Positions 46,665 to 59,239 of a stretch of 64,000 bases of DNA are shown here, one piece after another. Below the pieces are notes generated by a model. It was not told the DNA's origin, did no database searches, and was given only the letters and a program-made list of their open reading frames with translations. Source of the stretch: Lycium barbarum (taxonomy: Eukaryota > Streptophyta > Magnoliopsida > Solanales > Solanaceae). The stretch lies in assembly GCF_019175385.1 (NCBI RefSeq), contig NC_083340.1, forward strand, positions 15,884,336-15,948,335, in the 5' to 3' direction. A program made the position numbers and the translations under genes. Each line of letters starts with the position of its first letter. Position 1 is the first letter of the stretch.

Positions 46665-47275
46665 GGGGTTTGGCTATGCGATATGAAATCATGATTTCAT
46701 ATTTTAATTTAAAATCAGTATTTATTTATGTAATTTGCACAAAATTTCAACCTCAACTTCATATCATGATTTCAAATCCCAAATTCTCTAAAAAGGTATG
46801 ATTTGGGATTTGAAATCATGATTTCTAATTATTTTAAATGTAAAATGTGACCCATAAATTTATATTTTGTAAAAATAGATCTATAAGTTGGTAAATATAT
46901 TTACCAACCATTTATATCAAATATTATAAGATCTGCAAGTTGGTAATATATTTATAACAAATTTACTCTTACCAATTGCATTTACTTACACAACTCATGT
47001 TCAATTTTTATTTTATTTTATTGAATTAAAGTCCAATCACTTGATGTTGTATTTTTTTAAAAGGCCTTCTAATACTGTATTATTTTTGTAATGAATTACG
47101 ATTTGCTCATTCGGTAAGATTGTATAAGAATTGATTTTCGCAACTTGTGGGTTTTTTATGTCTATGAAAAAATACAACTTAAGAAACTCAAATTGTATGT
47201 AAGCTAAATTTCAACTTCAAATCATCATGATTTCAGATCACTGATTTCAAATCATGTCCAGACGGCTCCTAAGTT
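46665..47275. mobile_element. MITE-like fold-back block
   Basis: The start GGGTTTGGCTATGCGATATG and the end, inverted, GGAGCCGTCTGGACATGATT are loosely complementary. Repeated GAAATCATGATTTCA palindromes lie inside. Boundaries are uncertain. Confidence 0.45.
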
Positions 47276-47730
47276 GAGGTGAATTGTACTGTTTCGAGTT
47301 CTGATCTCAATATTAATCAAGTTTATCTTTTGTCCACGAAAAAAGTGTAAAGAATTCTTATATTAATAGATTAAGTTGATTTACAATAACAACTACTAAC
47401 TCTTCGTATCAAACTCAATAAGGTAATATAAAGAATAGGGTATGATCTCTTACTATAAAAACATTAAATTACAGTAATATTCTATTTTTTTTTAATACTA
47501 ATAACAGTATATGTTAAAATGGGACTATATGGGCATGTAGGTGGTGTATGTAGGTTCCTAATATGAAAAACAGAAATATGCAAAGTTGCAAACGGACAAC
47601 TCAAAAGGAAAGGAACGTTGAGTGTTGTTTGTGTTAGTGTGTACTGTGTAGGCACGAGTTTCCTAATACGGAAGGGAGAGCTGCAAATGTGCAATTGAAA
47701 AGGAAAGCGCCATCAAGTGCTGTTTGTATT

Positions 47731-49319
47731 TATACACAAGAATGAGTTTGAGGAAATTGATGGTTAATTTCCTCGGCAAATATCAATCTCTAAATCAAAC
47801 AAGTTAAACTAACAGCATGGTTGCTTCATTGTTCAGGAAAGATGAAGCTTAATACTGATGTTAGTGTGAAGACATCATAAATAGTTTATTATGCACATTA
47901 TCACCTTAATTTATGACTTCATCATGAGAATAAATTAGTATACTTTAGTGTAATTACGTGGTGCAGCAAGTTTGTATATATGTTTTGTGCATTCACTATG
48001 CAGGGTATTTTCTTTTTTTTCGGTTGATCATTTGCCAGCAAATAATAGGTAGGAGTACTTTTTAATTTGTCTTAATAGTTTTATGTAGAAAGACCAACAG
48101 AAATGCACTATAAATATGTATCAATTTCTAATGTAAACTTTTTTTTTTTTGGGTCAAGGAGCAATTAGTGTAGACAGCCTATATTAGACGTTGAAACTTT
48201 CGGTAAAGGAACTCGTCATCTCTTCACCTCGAGTGACTTTTTTTTTTATGTAAACAATATTTATATTAATACTTACTGTACGTCATAAGTCACTATGAAT
48301 CGGAGTCCAAGTTCTTAGCTGAAATTTTTCTAACAAAAGTAATTTCTAGTTTGTCTGCGCCCACGGCTTCTTCAACCAACAAAGGAGGAACTGCCATATA
48401 TATAACACACTATACAAGAGCCAAAATGAATTTGTCAGCTACTTGTATTCATATATGCAGCTAAACACAGAACGGATGAGTTATTTGGTAATGTTACATT
48501 CTTCAATTTGTGTGATTAGTTGTAAAACTTAACTTCAGTATATATCGTCACACTTTTGTCCAAACTTTTGAAGCATCGACTTATTTCATTGGGCATAGAG
48601 CAAATTCAATATGTAAAACAGAAGAAACACTTATTCTAGAAAATGATTAAAATATTGATCATTTGGTATAAATCCGTGTTTTGAAACAGCAAATCGAACA
48701 CCGAAAAGACTAATACGTTATTGGTCGTGTCAGGGGACCAACGTCAAATTGGTGAAAAAGTAAAAGGACAAAAAATTAAAGGGACACCAAAGTCAATGTG
48801 GACAAAGCTCAACCTCGTAAAATGTGGTTAGTGGAGGACATTTTAGTTAACTTCTCAATTTGTCAAAAAGATTGTAAAAAGAAACTACCTTTATAGAGTT
48901 TGCAAGTATATGATTTTAATATGTTACAATCCATTAATTGTGATGATAAAAGAGCTCTCTACCGAACCATTGAAAACCAGGATTAGCTTATATCTTATGA
49001 AAATATACTAGTGAGTTTGAAAGGCAATCCGTGGAAAAACTTCAAATAACTCAGTATATAAGACCCATACAGAATAATCGAAAATCCAAACTGAAACCGA
49101 ACCGTGAATTATAAAAAAAAAAAAACGAACTGAACTAATTTCAGGTGAATTTCTCAAATGATCACTCAACTTAGATGAATTTATCTACTAAAGTCACTTA
49201 TCTTTATTTTGTAATAACAAAGCCACTTAACTATTCTTTTGTTTCCAAAAAGTCACACCGCCAGAAAAGTCACCTTGAAATTTCATTTAAATTTTAAACA
49301 TTTTCTTATATAGAATGTT
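47731..49319. other. intergenic, no gene recognised
   Basis: AT-rich, with short T and A runs (48141-48151, 49108-49122). No exon-like segment or structured RNA is seen. Confidence 0.4.
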
Positions 49320-49540
49320 ACTGGAAAATCTTATTTTATGTAGTACATTTTTCTTTTTTATTCTGTTCTAAAAAGAATGTCATATTTATATTTAGTAAAA
49401 AATTTAACTTTATGAAATGATTTACAGTCATACAAATATTTAAGGTTTGTTTTGGATCATAAATTTTAAAAGTTATCTTTTTTCTTTAAATTTCATGCAT
49501 AGTCAAATAGTGCCAAATAAATTGGGAAAGAGAGAGTAAT
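49320..49540. mobile_element. old Stowaway-like MITE remnant, copy 2
   Basis: It parallels 26715-26953 and ends AAATTGGGAAAGAGAGAGTA. It lies directly next to the following MITE. Confidence 0.5.
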
Positions 49541-49554
49541 ACAAAACACATTTA

Positions 49555-49817
49555 GAGCCCGTTTGGATTGGCTTATAAGTTGGCTTATAAGCTGTTTTTA
49601 GCTTTTTTGAGTGTTTGGCTGACCAGCTTAAAGTCATTTTGTGTTTAAAATAAGCTCAAAAAAATAATTGAGTCAATTTGACTTAACTTATCTAAAGCAG
49701 CTTATAAGCTGAAAACAACTTATAAGCCAAAAAAAATAAGTTGGGCTACCCCAACTTATTTTTTTTGACTTATAAGCTGTTTTCAGCTTAAAGCCATAAG
49801 CCCATCCAAACAGGCTC
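49555..49817. mobile_element. GAGCCCGTTTGG MITE, copy 4, just upstream of the TNL gene
   Basis: GAGCCCGTTTGGATTGGC ... inverted GAGCCTGTTTGGATGGG, flanked by TTA (49552-49554, 49818-49820), 263 bp. It ends about 215 bp before the TNL start codon, so it lies in or next to the promoter. Confidence 0.88.
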
Positions 49818-50034
49818 TTAGTATAATCCACCACCTTCTTAATGCACAAGACAATTAATTAATTGTCTTAAAATTTAATATCATTTTGAGTGGACCTCTG
49901 TCGTTGACATGACCTGACTCCGATCTACAACTGTTTGACTTGGAAACAATTATGCAGAGAACCTCACAATTTACACAAGCTGATTTACCCTTTGATTCAC
50001 TCCCAACTTTTTTTACATATTCATCTCCAGCTAC

Positions 50035-53000
50035 ATGTCAATGGAGCAACCTGTGAAACAATCATCTTCAACCCATCAAGTGTTGTTGAGTTTTAGAGCA
50101 CAAGACACTTGCATGGCTTTCACTGACCACCTTTACAGTGCATTAGTTCAAGCTGGCATTCAAACACTGAAGGACACAACAAGAATAGAGCAAGCAATCC
50201 GAGAGTCCAAGGTTTCACTGATTGTCTTATCCCAAGGATATGCCTTGTCTCAATCATGTCTTGACCAGCTTGATGTGATTATGAAGCATAAGGAGAAATT
50301 GTATCGTACGGTTGTACCAGTGTTCTATGATGTGGATCCTTCTGATGTTAGGAAACAGAAGGGAAGGATTGGGGAAGCATTAGCTTTGCATGAAAAAGAC
50401 TTGAAACTAGAAAGCAGTGGAAGGGAAAGGGTTGAAAGATGGAGGGAAGCACTTGCTAAAGTTGCTGACTTGGGGGGAATGGTCTTACAGAATCAAGATG
50501 ATGGGTATATTTCTTTCTTCTTCTTGGTCAGATCTTGCTCTTCTTTTTACTATTTTAATTTTGTTCTTTCTGGAACCCCTTAAACAAGGAAAGAGAAATC
50601 CCAGGGAACATTATAAAGTCGGAAATTGAAGTTGAGAAAAGTATGTTATACAAAACATCCATGAGATGACACCTTTATTTATTTGGTTCAATACTTGTGT
50701 TAAATGATTAAGGAGAGAGGAATTGCATCCACCCAATACATTCCTTTGGTGGGAGAAGACCAGAGGCTGATCTTGTGAAGGAGCTACGGGTTCATCACTT
50801 GAGAAATTTTCTTTTACTATGTTCTAGAATGATTTATATTAGTATTACAAAGTTTATTTGTTTCTTTGGGGAAAATCAAGATTTTCGCGGTTTTTGTCCT
50901 TAATGGTCTTTCACATAAATTTTGGTGTTAATCTCTTTTTATGTTGTTGTTCTTTTCCAATATTATTCATGTTTTTCTTTGGTTAAGAAGATGCTTATGT
51001 AACTTAGGTAATCTCTGAATTGTAACTATTCTAATAATTCAAATAACAAAGTTAATCAATAGGAGGAGGGCAAAACCATAGTAGCTTTGGCTTAGATTCT
51101 ATATATGTATTAAGAAAAACCATTAAATAAGTACAAAAAAATAGAATTCGGACCCAATAAATTTGAGGGATGTAGTAGAATTTCAAATCCGAACCCACAA
51201 AGTTAAAATCCTGGATCCACCTCGGTAGAAGACACCTTTGGTGCTTATAAAAGGTTTGCAACATGCGCCTACATGTGACCATTTCATCTAATAGTTTGAA
51301 TTATTAGATCTATATGAGACAATTTATCAATTTAATGCGGGTCTCAAAGCACCCCAGACGTGCAGCTAAATTTTCCTGACCAAACATGTGGAAACATTTT
51401 TATTGATGGGTGGGGTGAGAGTTGAACGAGGATGATCTCTATGAGCTTTGGTGCCATATTGAATTATGTGAACCACCCCATCTAGGATCTTAATGTTAGA
51501 GAAGGAACTCTCTTATTTGCTAGTTTAAGGTTGCAACCAAAGAGAAACATGGGAAGAATAAATAGTATGAGCAATTGGAACACTCTTTTAGAAGCCTTCA
51601 ATTTATTACTACTCCCTCCGTCCCATACTAAGTGTCATCTTAGCCAAAAACACGCATATTAAGAAACTAATAATGCAATGTAAAGTTTACTAAACTACCC
51701 TTATATAATAAAAATAAATTATTTTTCCCTTTTGATTAGAGCATACATGAAAAGTAAGCCTTTTAACATTGGAAATCCAACAATACCAAGTTTCTATGTG
51801 CTTTTTGTCTTGAATACATAAATTTGTCAGTTTTTGTCTAAGGGCAAAGTAGGAAAAAACTTGTCAATATATGCATTGGTTTCCTAAGGTGACACTTATT
51901 ATGGGACACAAAACTTTGGCTAAGGTGACACTTATTGTGGGATGGAGGGAGTATTATTTATGTAATCTGATTTTCCTTATATTGACATTTTATGAACATA
52001 TGCTTTATACATCTCGATTATCATATTAATGGCTGCACAACCTCTTTGATGATAAATTAACTGTATTTTGACAATTCATGTATGCTATATATGTTTCAAT
52101 CAAGATGTGCTTAGCTGAATCATACTGATGATTTCCCTTATTACCTTCTGCCCTGATCGAAAAGAGTATATTGCATAATAAGGAACCTAGCTCAGTCATC
52201 ATTCGTGGACTGAAATATTTTACATGCAATTCAGTTCTACCTCACTTTTCTTATTTATTGTCATTGAAATGTACAGGCATGAGTCGAAATTTATTCGAAA
52301 GATTGTTAATGTGGTCACAAATAGAATAAGTCGGACAGAATTGTATCTTGCACCTCACCTAATTGGCATAAAACGCCGGGTTGAACATATTAACTCGTGG
52401 CTGCAAGATGGATCAATTAATGTAGGCCTATTGGTTGTCTGCGGGATGGGTGGCATAGGGAAGACCACCCTGGCCAAATTCATCTACAATTCAAACTTTG
52501 ATGTTTTTGAAGGCAGCAGTTGTGTTCTTAACATTAGAGAAGTTTCCGAGCAACCTAATGGTTTAGTTAAGTTGCAGAAGCAAATACTTTCTGACATTCT
52601 AAAAAGAGAGAAGGAAAGAGTATCATGTGTTGATGAAGGAATTGTAAAGATTTCGGATGCCGTAAGTGCAAAAAGAGTCCTACTTGTTCTTGATGATCTG
52701 GATGACTCTAATCAAGTAAATGCAGTTTTGGGGATGAAAAGTTCATTTTACCCAGGAAGTAAAATAATCATCACAACCCGACAGGAGCGTATTCTAACTC
52801 CTCGCCTAGTTGACAAGGTGTATAGCGTTGAGACACTAAGCAGTAATGAATCCTTAGAGCTCTTCAGTTGGTATGCCTTCGGAAAACCACATCCTGTAGA
52901 GGGTTTTCTTAAGTATTCAAATGAAGTAGTGAAACGGTGTGGAGGAATTCCACTTGCACTGAGAGTTTTGGGTTCTTCCCTGGCAGGACAAAATCTTGAT

Positions 53001-55534
53001 GTATGGCAAAGTACAATAGAAAAGTTGAAAGTTGTTCCTAATAATCGGATTATTGAACTGCTCAAAATCAGTTATGAATCTCTAGAAGATGATGATAGGA
53101 TTCTATTCCTTCATATAGCTTGTTTCTTTGTCTGGGAGGATAAAGATTTTGCTGTCAAAATACTAGATAAATGTGAACTTTTCACTATAGTGGGGATCCA
53201 GAACCTTATTGATAGAGATCTCTTGTCAGTACTTTCGGGTAAGCTCGTCATGCATCAACTGATTCAAGATATGGGTAGAGAGATTGTTCGCCAGCAGTCA
53301 TTTGAGGAGCCAGGGAGGCGTAGTAGACTGTGGCATCATAGAGAATCTTTATACGTATTGAAAAACAAAACTGTAAGAATGTTAATCACTAGTTTCTTTC
53401 TTTAAAACATGTATACGCTTTTCTCATAGATGTCTTTTTCGTTTTCTATAAGGGTACAGAAACAATTGAAGGCATCATTCTTGACAGAAATATGATTAAA
53501 GATCACGGGAAAATCAGGATAACATCTAGTGAAATTTATGGCAAAAAACGCAAGCTGGAAGAATTTCTGAATAACTCTCAAAGATGTCGACCGGAACAAA
53601 GTTGGATGTCCATTTTCTCAAGTCATACCATGGACGCCGTGGAAGTTCCAAATGAAGATTTGGTAACTGATGCATTCATCCCAATGCGCAAGCTAAGATT
53701 TCTATTACTTAGCAACATACAACTTTCTGGATGTTACAAGAAATTTCCCAAGAAGTTAAGATGGTTGTCTTGGCATTGCCTCCAGTTAGAATCCCTACCA
53801 AGTGACATTCCATTGGAAAGCCTTGTCGCATTAGATCTTCGATACAGCAGCTTAAAACAGCTTTGGAAAGGACCAAAGGTACTTTATCCGATCACTTTGT
53901 CATCATCTATTCCAGCATTGTTTTTGAAGTCATCAATTGGCATCTAACATGTCTTTTCATTTCTTTGTTCCATTCATAGTTACTCAGATGTCTAAAGTTT
54001 CTCAATCTCAGCCACTCTTATCAGCTTAGAAGATCACCTGATTTTTCAGAACTTCCCAATCTTGAACAATTAATCCTTGAATACTGTACAAATCTAACAG
54101 AGATAGATGACTCTATCGGATATGTAGAGGGACTCACGCTGTTGAACCTTAATGGTTGTACAAAGTTGAGGAGGATTCCAGAAAGTGTTTGCATGTTAAA
54201 GTTTCTGGAGACCCTTGATATTTCTGGTTGCTCTAATCTTGAATATGCGGCCATGGATTTGCCAGGCGAGCTTTCTGACGGAATCCGAACAAACCAAATA
54301 ATAACTACCAAACATGTCCGACCATGGCATACCATCTTGTGGTCCTGGCTGAGGAAGGAGAAAATATGTTGTAGAATTTCCCCAATCAGTTTTCCAGCCT
54401 CACTAGTTACTTTGAGACTTTCTGACTGCAATCTAGGTGATAATGCATTTCTCCATGTTGATTGTAGCATGCTCAACTTTCTGAAAGACTTGGATTTGAG
54501 CGAAAATCCAATTTCCTGTCCCCCAGAGAGCATCATGCATCTTAGCAGGCTTGAAAACCTTTCACTAAATTCGTGTACAAGGCTAAAATCAATCAGTGAA
54601 ATTCCAAATGGTGTCGATATAGTGGATGCAACTGATTGTATATCCTTGGAGAGAGTATGTGGCCTACCTAGTTCATGTGGCGTACTTTACCTAAATTGTG
54701 CTAATCTGGTTCAGATGGATCCTTATTTCAAGTTAGAACCTCTTGAAAATGTTAATGAAGAAATTTTCAGATATTTGAATCTGTCAAACTTGGAACTGAT
54801 TAGAAATGTTGCTTTTAGATTAAGATTCGACATTGAGAAATTGCATTCAAATGCAAAGGGATTTCCAAAATTCGTCCAAAATGATATGGATAAAATACAA
54901 CGTCTCCCACCTAAGAGGCTTCCAGCTCAGGTATTCTTATTTGTTTCTATGTAAACTGTAGCATATTTTATGTGGATATGCTAATAATGCAACTGCTTAA
55001 ATTTTATTGACTCAGGGATTTTACTGCAACGGCATCTTCTCCACATTCTTGTTGAGCGAACACATGCCAAGTTGGTTTAACACTAAGTTAAGTGTGCCTT
55101 TCCATACATCATTTACGGTAACTAATCCTGATAATCATCGAGTTCGTGGCTTAAGCTTTTGCTTGGTGTATACATGTTTGGAGAGTACGGAAATTGTAAG
55201 TGAGGGATTTTTACCGTGCATTTCAATCAATAACTTGTCGCGAAGAATGAAGTGGAGGCAAGATCCTTTGTTCCTGGGTATTCCTGAAGGTGAGGAGAGG
55301 ATGATGTGGTTAAGTTATTGGGATATTGGAGATTCATTGCAACCCGGTGATATTATTGAGGTTTCAGCCAGTGTGGGATATGATAAAAAACGTTTCAGTA
55401 TCAAGGAGGTTGGGATGAGAACTATATTCCTGGATGAACAACAAGACTGGAATAAAGAATCAGCTTTTGAAGTTGAAGAGTTTCCAAGGCTGTGTCATCA
55501 GAATTTGCTCCTTGCCAGAGTCTTCCCAAAATGA
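50035..55534 (+). CDS. TIR-NBS-LRR resistance-type protein, complete, 1153 aa, with altered TIR
   Basis: Exons: 50035-50504, 52277-53372, 53453-53878, 53980-54930, 55016-55534, the normal TNL layout; phases agree and there is no internal stop. The TIR (about 14-155) has LLSFRAQDT, FYDVDPSDVRKQKG and AALAKVADLGG-like landmarks. NB-ARC: P-loop GMGGIGKTT (213-221), kinase-2 LLVLDD (292-297), TTR, GGIPLAL (379-385), HIACFF, and MHQ at 482-484 where MHD is usual. LRRs include LRWLSWHCLQLESLPSD and LKQLWKG. A C-terminal post-LRR (C-JID) domain lies in exons 4-5 (MPSWFN, GDIIEVSASV). TNLs are intracellular immune receptors whose TIR cleaves NAD+. Here the catalytic Glu of CLxEL is Gln (Q78) and the segment between the DD-like turn and IRES is about 11 residues short. 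Signalling may therefore be lost or depend on a partner. It resembles tobacco N-type genes, but the target is unknown. Confidence 0.93.
51612..51951. mobile_element. Stowaway MITE in TNL intron 1
   Basis: The ends are CTCCCTCCGTCCCATACTAA and, inverted, CTCCCTCCATCCCACAATAA. TA lies on both sides (51610-51611, 51952-51953). Length is 340 bp. CTCCCTCCG ends plus a TA duplication define Stowaway (Tc1/mariner) MITEs. Confidence 0.93.
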
Positions 55535-58516
55535 TGCGAAAGGTAAGTAAATGATTAGTAAGATGTTAGAATAGTGTTTTGGTGTCTGATTTCAACTTCT
55601 TAATATTTGTTCATATTTCACTTAGTAGAAAGAATAATAGCATTTCGTCTCTTCACTGGACAGTGAGATGGAAGTGCAGATTTTTTCCTGTTTTTGTTAA
55701 CATAATACTACCTCTTCTTAAAACATAGGAAGCAAAAAAAAAAAAAAAAAGGAGAACAGAAAAATAAAGAGCTCAGCGTTCTGAAACATGCTATAAGGTA
55801 GCACAGTGTTTGAATTTGTTTGTCCTCTTTTTCCATTTTGTGCTAAATGATCACCTTCTTATAGTGCAAAAGTATTGCTCTTACACTTCCTCACTTCTGA
55901 AGCTATGAATCTTTAAGAGGCTCGATGCTATCACCATTATACTTTTGTTACAACTTAATTGTCATTCTCTTTTACTCTTTGAAGGTTCTCATCAATTTAC
56001 TCTTCAAAGATTAATATGACTAATTCTTTGTTAGAAAGCACTTGCACATGCATCGAAGTTAGTTAATTTAAATTTAGCTGGAGAATTATTCACGAATTGA
56101 GGTGATTTAAGTTTGTTTCTTTTTCTTTTTCTTTTTCTTACATTAATATTGAATCTTTACTATGAATTCGAAGGGTTTTATTCTAATATTTGATGTTTCT
56201 TATTTTTCACGCTTTTAGGAATGACTTGTAATGCCATCATGTTTACATGTGAGGTAGTAAACCGTCTTTGATATTTACTTAACATATGATTCAAGTGATA
56301 AAAAATTTCGTAAACATAATAACACATGTTCTGGACTTATTTTTTGGTGCATGCATCGGGTGGGCAAGTGTTACTTTTTGAAGGTAATTTGATTGTTGAA
56401 TTTAGATGACTCGAATATTGGTGTTCGTTTCAAACAGGAACAAAAATTACTCTATTTACCAAAAAAAATATTACTCTATGTGTCTCGTTTATATTTAACA
56501 ATGCTGCATTTAAACTTCTAAACATACCTATCGCTTAGAAATAAAAATTGTTGCAGGATCTATGGGTGTTGATTAATGCCTAAGGAGTAGTCTTTGCAAT
56601 AATTAAAACTTTCCAGTATTTGTTTTTCTGCATGTCAACAAATTTGAGGAGTGTTGTGGAGTTCATAGAGAAAAAATGACCTACTTTAGTTAAGGACTTG
56701 AAGGTTCCAAGGGGAAGTATAAGGAGATTTTGAACAAGTATCTAGTTCAAACTAGCATTTCCCAGATGTAATAGTACATAGCAATAGAGAATCTATTTGA
56801 TTATTTTTTCAATAGAATCTATCAGATATCAAATATCCTTATTTTAGCAATAGTAATTTATTTTACACCCTACTCTAATCTATGCTGCCATCAAATTCAT
56901 TGTCTTGTTACATTACTGCCTGACGCAGACCTATTCAACCATATCCGCGACAATCTTAGCTAAAATCTAGCAAAGTTGACATTTATTGCAGATCGAACTT
57001 GAACAATACCCATCAGAGTGAATCTGGAAAATTCTGGGGGGAAAAGTCACGAAATGATGTTCAGAACTTTAAAGAGTTTTAATGGTGGCACTGTAATAAT
57101 TACAAATTAAAATAGTTCTTTTACTCTGGAATGTGTTCTTGGTGGAATTGGATCAGTTGTTGGCTCTCAAGCCTTGGAAATTCATTCAGAATGCTGATAT
57201 GTTGCCGTAGGACGATGGATTGGTCACTGATGAAGTGTTGAATATGAGGGGAAACTCAAAAAGAAATTCAGAGTTTCTTCTGAGATTTACTGAAGCTAAG
57301 AGCGATTGTTGTGAGACACAGTGAGAGTATAGACAGAGATGGATTTTCTGCAACAGCGAGGGATCAGGTGAGCTCGTTCCAATTGAGTCATTGGGTTAGC
57401 AGCAGCTAGTGCAGGGAAAGCCATTGAGTCATCATGCTGTTGACTGTCACAAATAGTTAAGATTCCTCACAGACTACTCAAAGAAAGGAGGAAAACACCC
57501 TCTTTTTGCTGCCGAACCAGATTCGACTTCAGTTTATATGGCCTTTCAACTTCTGTCTAAGTGCTGATCCATTATACACCAGTTGCCATTGAGCTGAGAT
57601 ATCTTGCTGATGAAATGAACTGTTGTTACCAATGACGACAAGATGCTTGCACTTTCAATTCTATTGCAGAGACCACAATGTGCTCGAGGCTGAAAGTCGT
57701 CATACAAGGCAGTGATTTAGGGAGTCTATGCTCAGGAATGGAGCTACATGGTCCAAAGGGGATTCTTCAATGGAATACCATTTGTCTTAGATTTATACTG
57801 TCCTCAAGTACACTAAATCTTTTGCATATAAGTTCATGGGATGATGCACTTGTTCAAATACCTGCATATGTAATGTTGAGCTTTCTGTTGAAGGGCCTCA
57901 TGGCCATTAGTCCACTATTTAAAGTATGTGACAGGTGGCATATGAGTTTTCCATTTCATAGCTATATTGAACAATATTCTCCAACTGATTAATGATAGCA
58001 AGCCATGTCTGCCTATAAGTATTCTGATTGCGAGGCTTGTGAAGAAAGAAAAAAATATTAATGAAATTCCACTTCATGAGACAGTGCACATGTAGGCAGT
58101 CTGTCCGTTTCTCCTTGATTAACCGTATCTTGAGAATCCTCAAAATCCTTCACTGATCTGCTCCATTTCCCTAGCTATTTTTTCGTTAATCATTATGAAT
58201 CTGTACTTTTAGCACTCTGTTTACATTTGCTGAAATTAGTAGTATTTGTTTACAGAAGGAAGGCAAACCATTAGCAAACTATAAGTTTTTGGTCCTTAAA
58301 AGAACTAATATTACTACTACTTTATTTTACATTCTTCTTTAGATAGTTAACTCATCAGGTGGAACAGTGGACTGATTCTTGTGCAAGGAAACATAAAGCT
58401 TGTTGGTTGGATATAGATGCCTGACTTCAGAATTAGGCAAGACAAAGCCGGCAAATTCAGATTCTGATATGGATGTTTCACAATATTATCCTTCTTATTT
58501 TTGTAATTACAACTAA
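55535..58516. other. TNL downstream region, no gene recognised
   Basis: It may include spliced 3' UTR of the TNL (a GTAAGT donor lies just after the stop, near 55541). The less AT-rich part at 57140-57720 has open frames without recognisable motifs (for example 57678-57992). It could be non-coding RNA, a decayed gene or a UTR. Confidence 0.35.
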
Positions 58517-59239
58517 TAGGGGTGTTCATGGGTCGGTTTGAATCGGTTTTAGGTTAAAACCAAAACCAAAACCAAAACCAAAATCAAACCAATCTAGTCG
58601 GTTTTTACAATTATTAAAACCAAACCAAACTAAACAAAATACATATCCATCGGCTTGGTTGTAGTCGGTTTGGGTCGGTTTTTAAGAAAATTAATGGTAT
58701 TTCCCTCTTTCATGTTTTTTTCCTTACAATTAGGAGAGAATTTTCTATCATTTTCCAACTTATAATTCGTTATTACCCTTGCATTATGAAGAAAATGTCT
58801 TAAGATTTATGGTTTTAATTAAGTGAATAAAGTTTATAAGAAATACAAAAAATAAATCTAGGTAACTCTCATATAGTTGTTTCTTTGAATAAATAAGTTT
58901 GAATTCATGAATTTCTTTTTTTTTTAAATCGGCTTATAGTATAAAGTTCATTAGCCTATTAGAGATAAATAAAAATTTGCTTAAAAAGCATATAAATTAT
59001 TTAAAAGTATTTATAAAAACTAATATATATAATTATAAAAATTATGTATAAAATTTGTCGGTGCAGTTAGGTTTTTTCTTCGGTTTGTTTTTAGTAAAAT
59101 CAAAATCAAATCAAATATTATCGATTTTTAAAAGTTCAAAACCAAAGCAAACCTAACCCAAGTAAATATCGATTTATTTAATCGGTTTGTTTTTTATTTT
59201 CGGTTTGGATCGATTTTTAACCAAACCGCGAACACCCCT
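58517..59239. mobile_element. non-autonomous element with AGGGGTGTTC ends (hAT-like)
   Basis: Left AGGGGTGTTCATGGGTCGG, right inverted AGGGGTGTTCGCGGTTTGG. The interior has repeated AAACCAAAACCAAAACC and CGGTTTGG motifs in both orientations. TACAAC lies close to both ends (near 58510 and 59243) and may be a worn duplication. Confidence 0.6.

Larger units (their letters stand above)
45989..47730. repeat. tandem duplication upstream of XTH30 (copies A, B and partial C)
   Basis: Copy A: 45989-46290 continuing at 46614-46655. Copy B: 47295-47625. A worn third copy is 47630-47730. Shared landmarks are AAAAAAGTGTAAAGAATTCT, TAATACTAATAACAGTATAT, GGCATGTAGGTG and GGTTCCTAATATGAAAAAC. Copy A is split by a MITE, and another MITE-like block (about 46665-47275) separates the copies. 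Confidence 0.85.

Noticed and set aside
52026..52229. 67-codon minus-strand frame in TNL intron 1
   Set aside because: AT-rich intron sequence with no motif or splice support.
57678..57992. 104-codon open frame downstream of the TNL
   Set aside because: No domain, no homologous-looking motif, and no splice-consistent link to the TNL was found. It may be UTR or chance.
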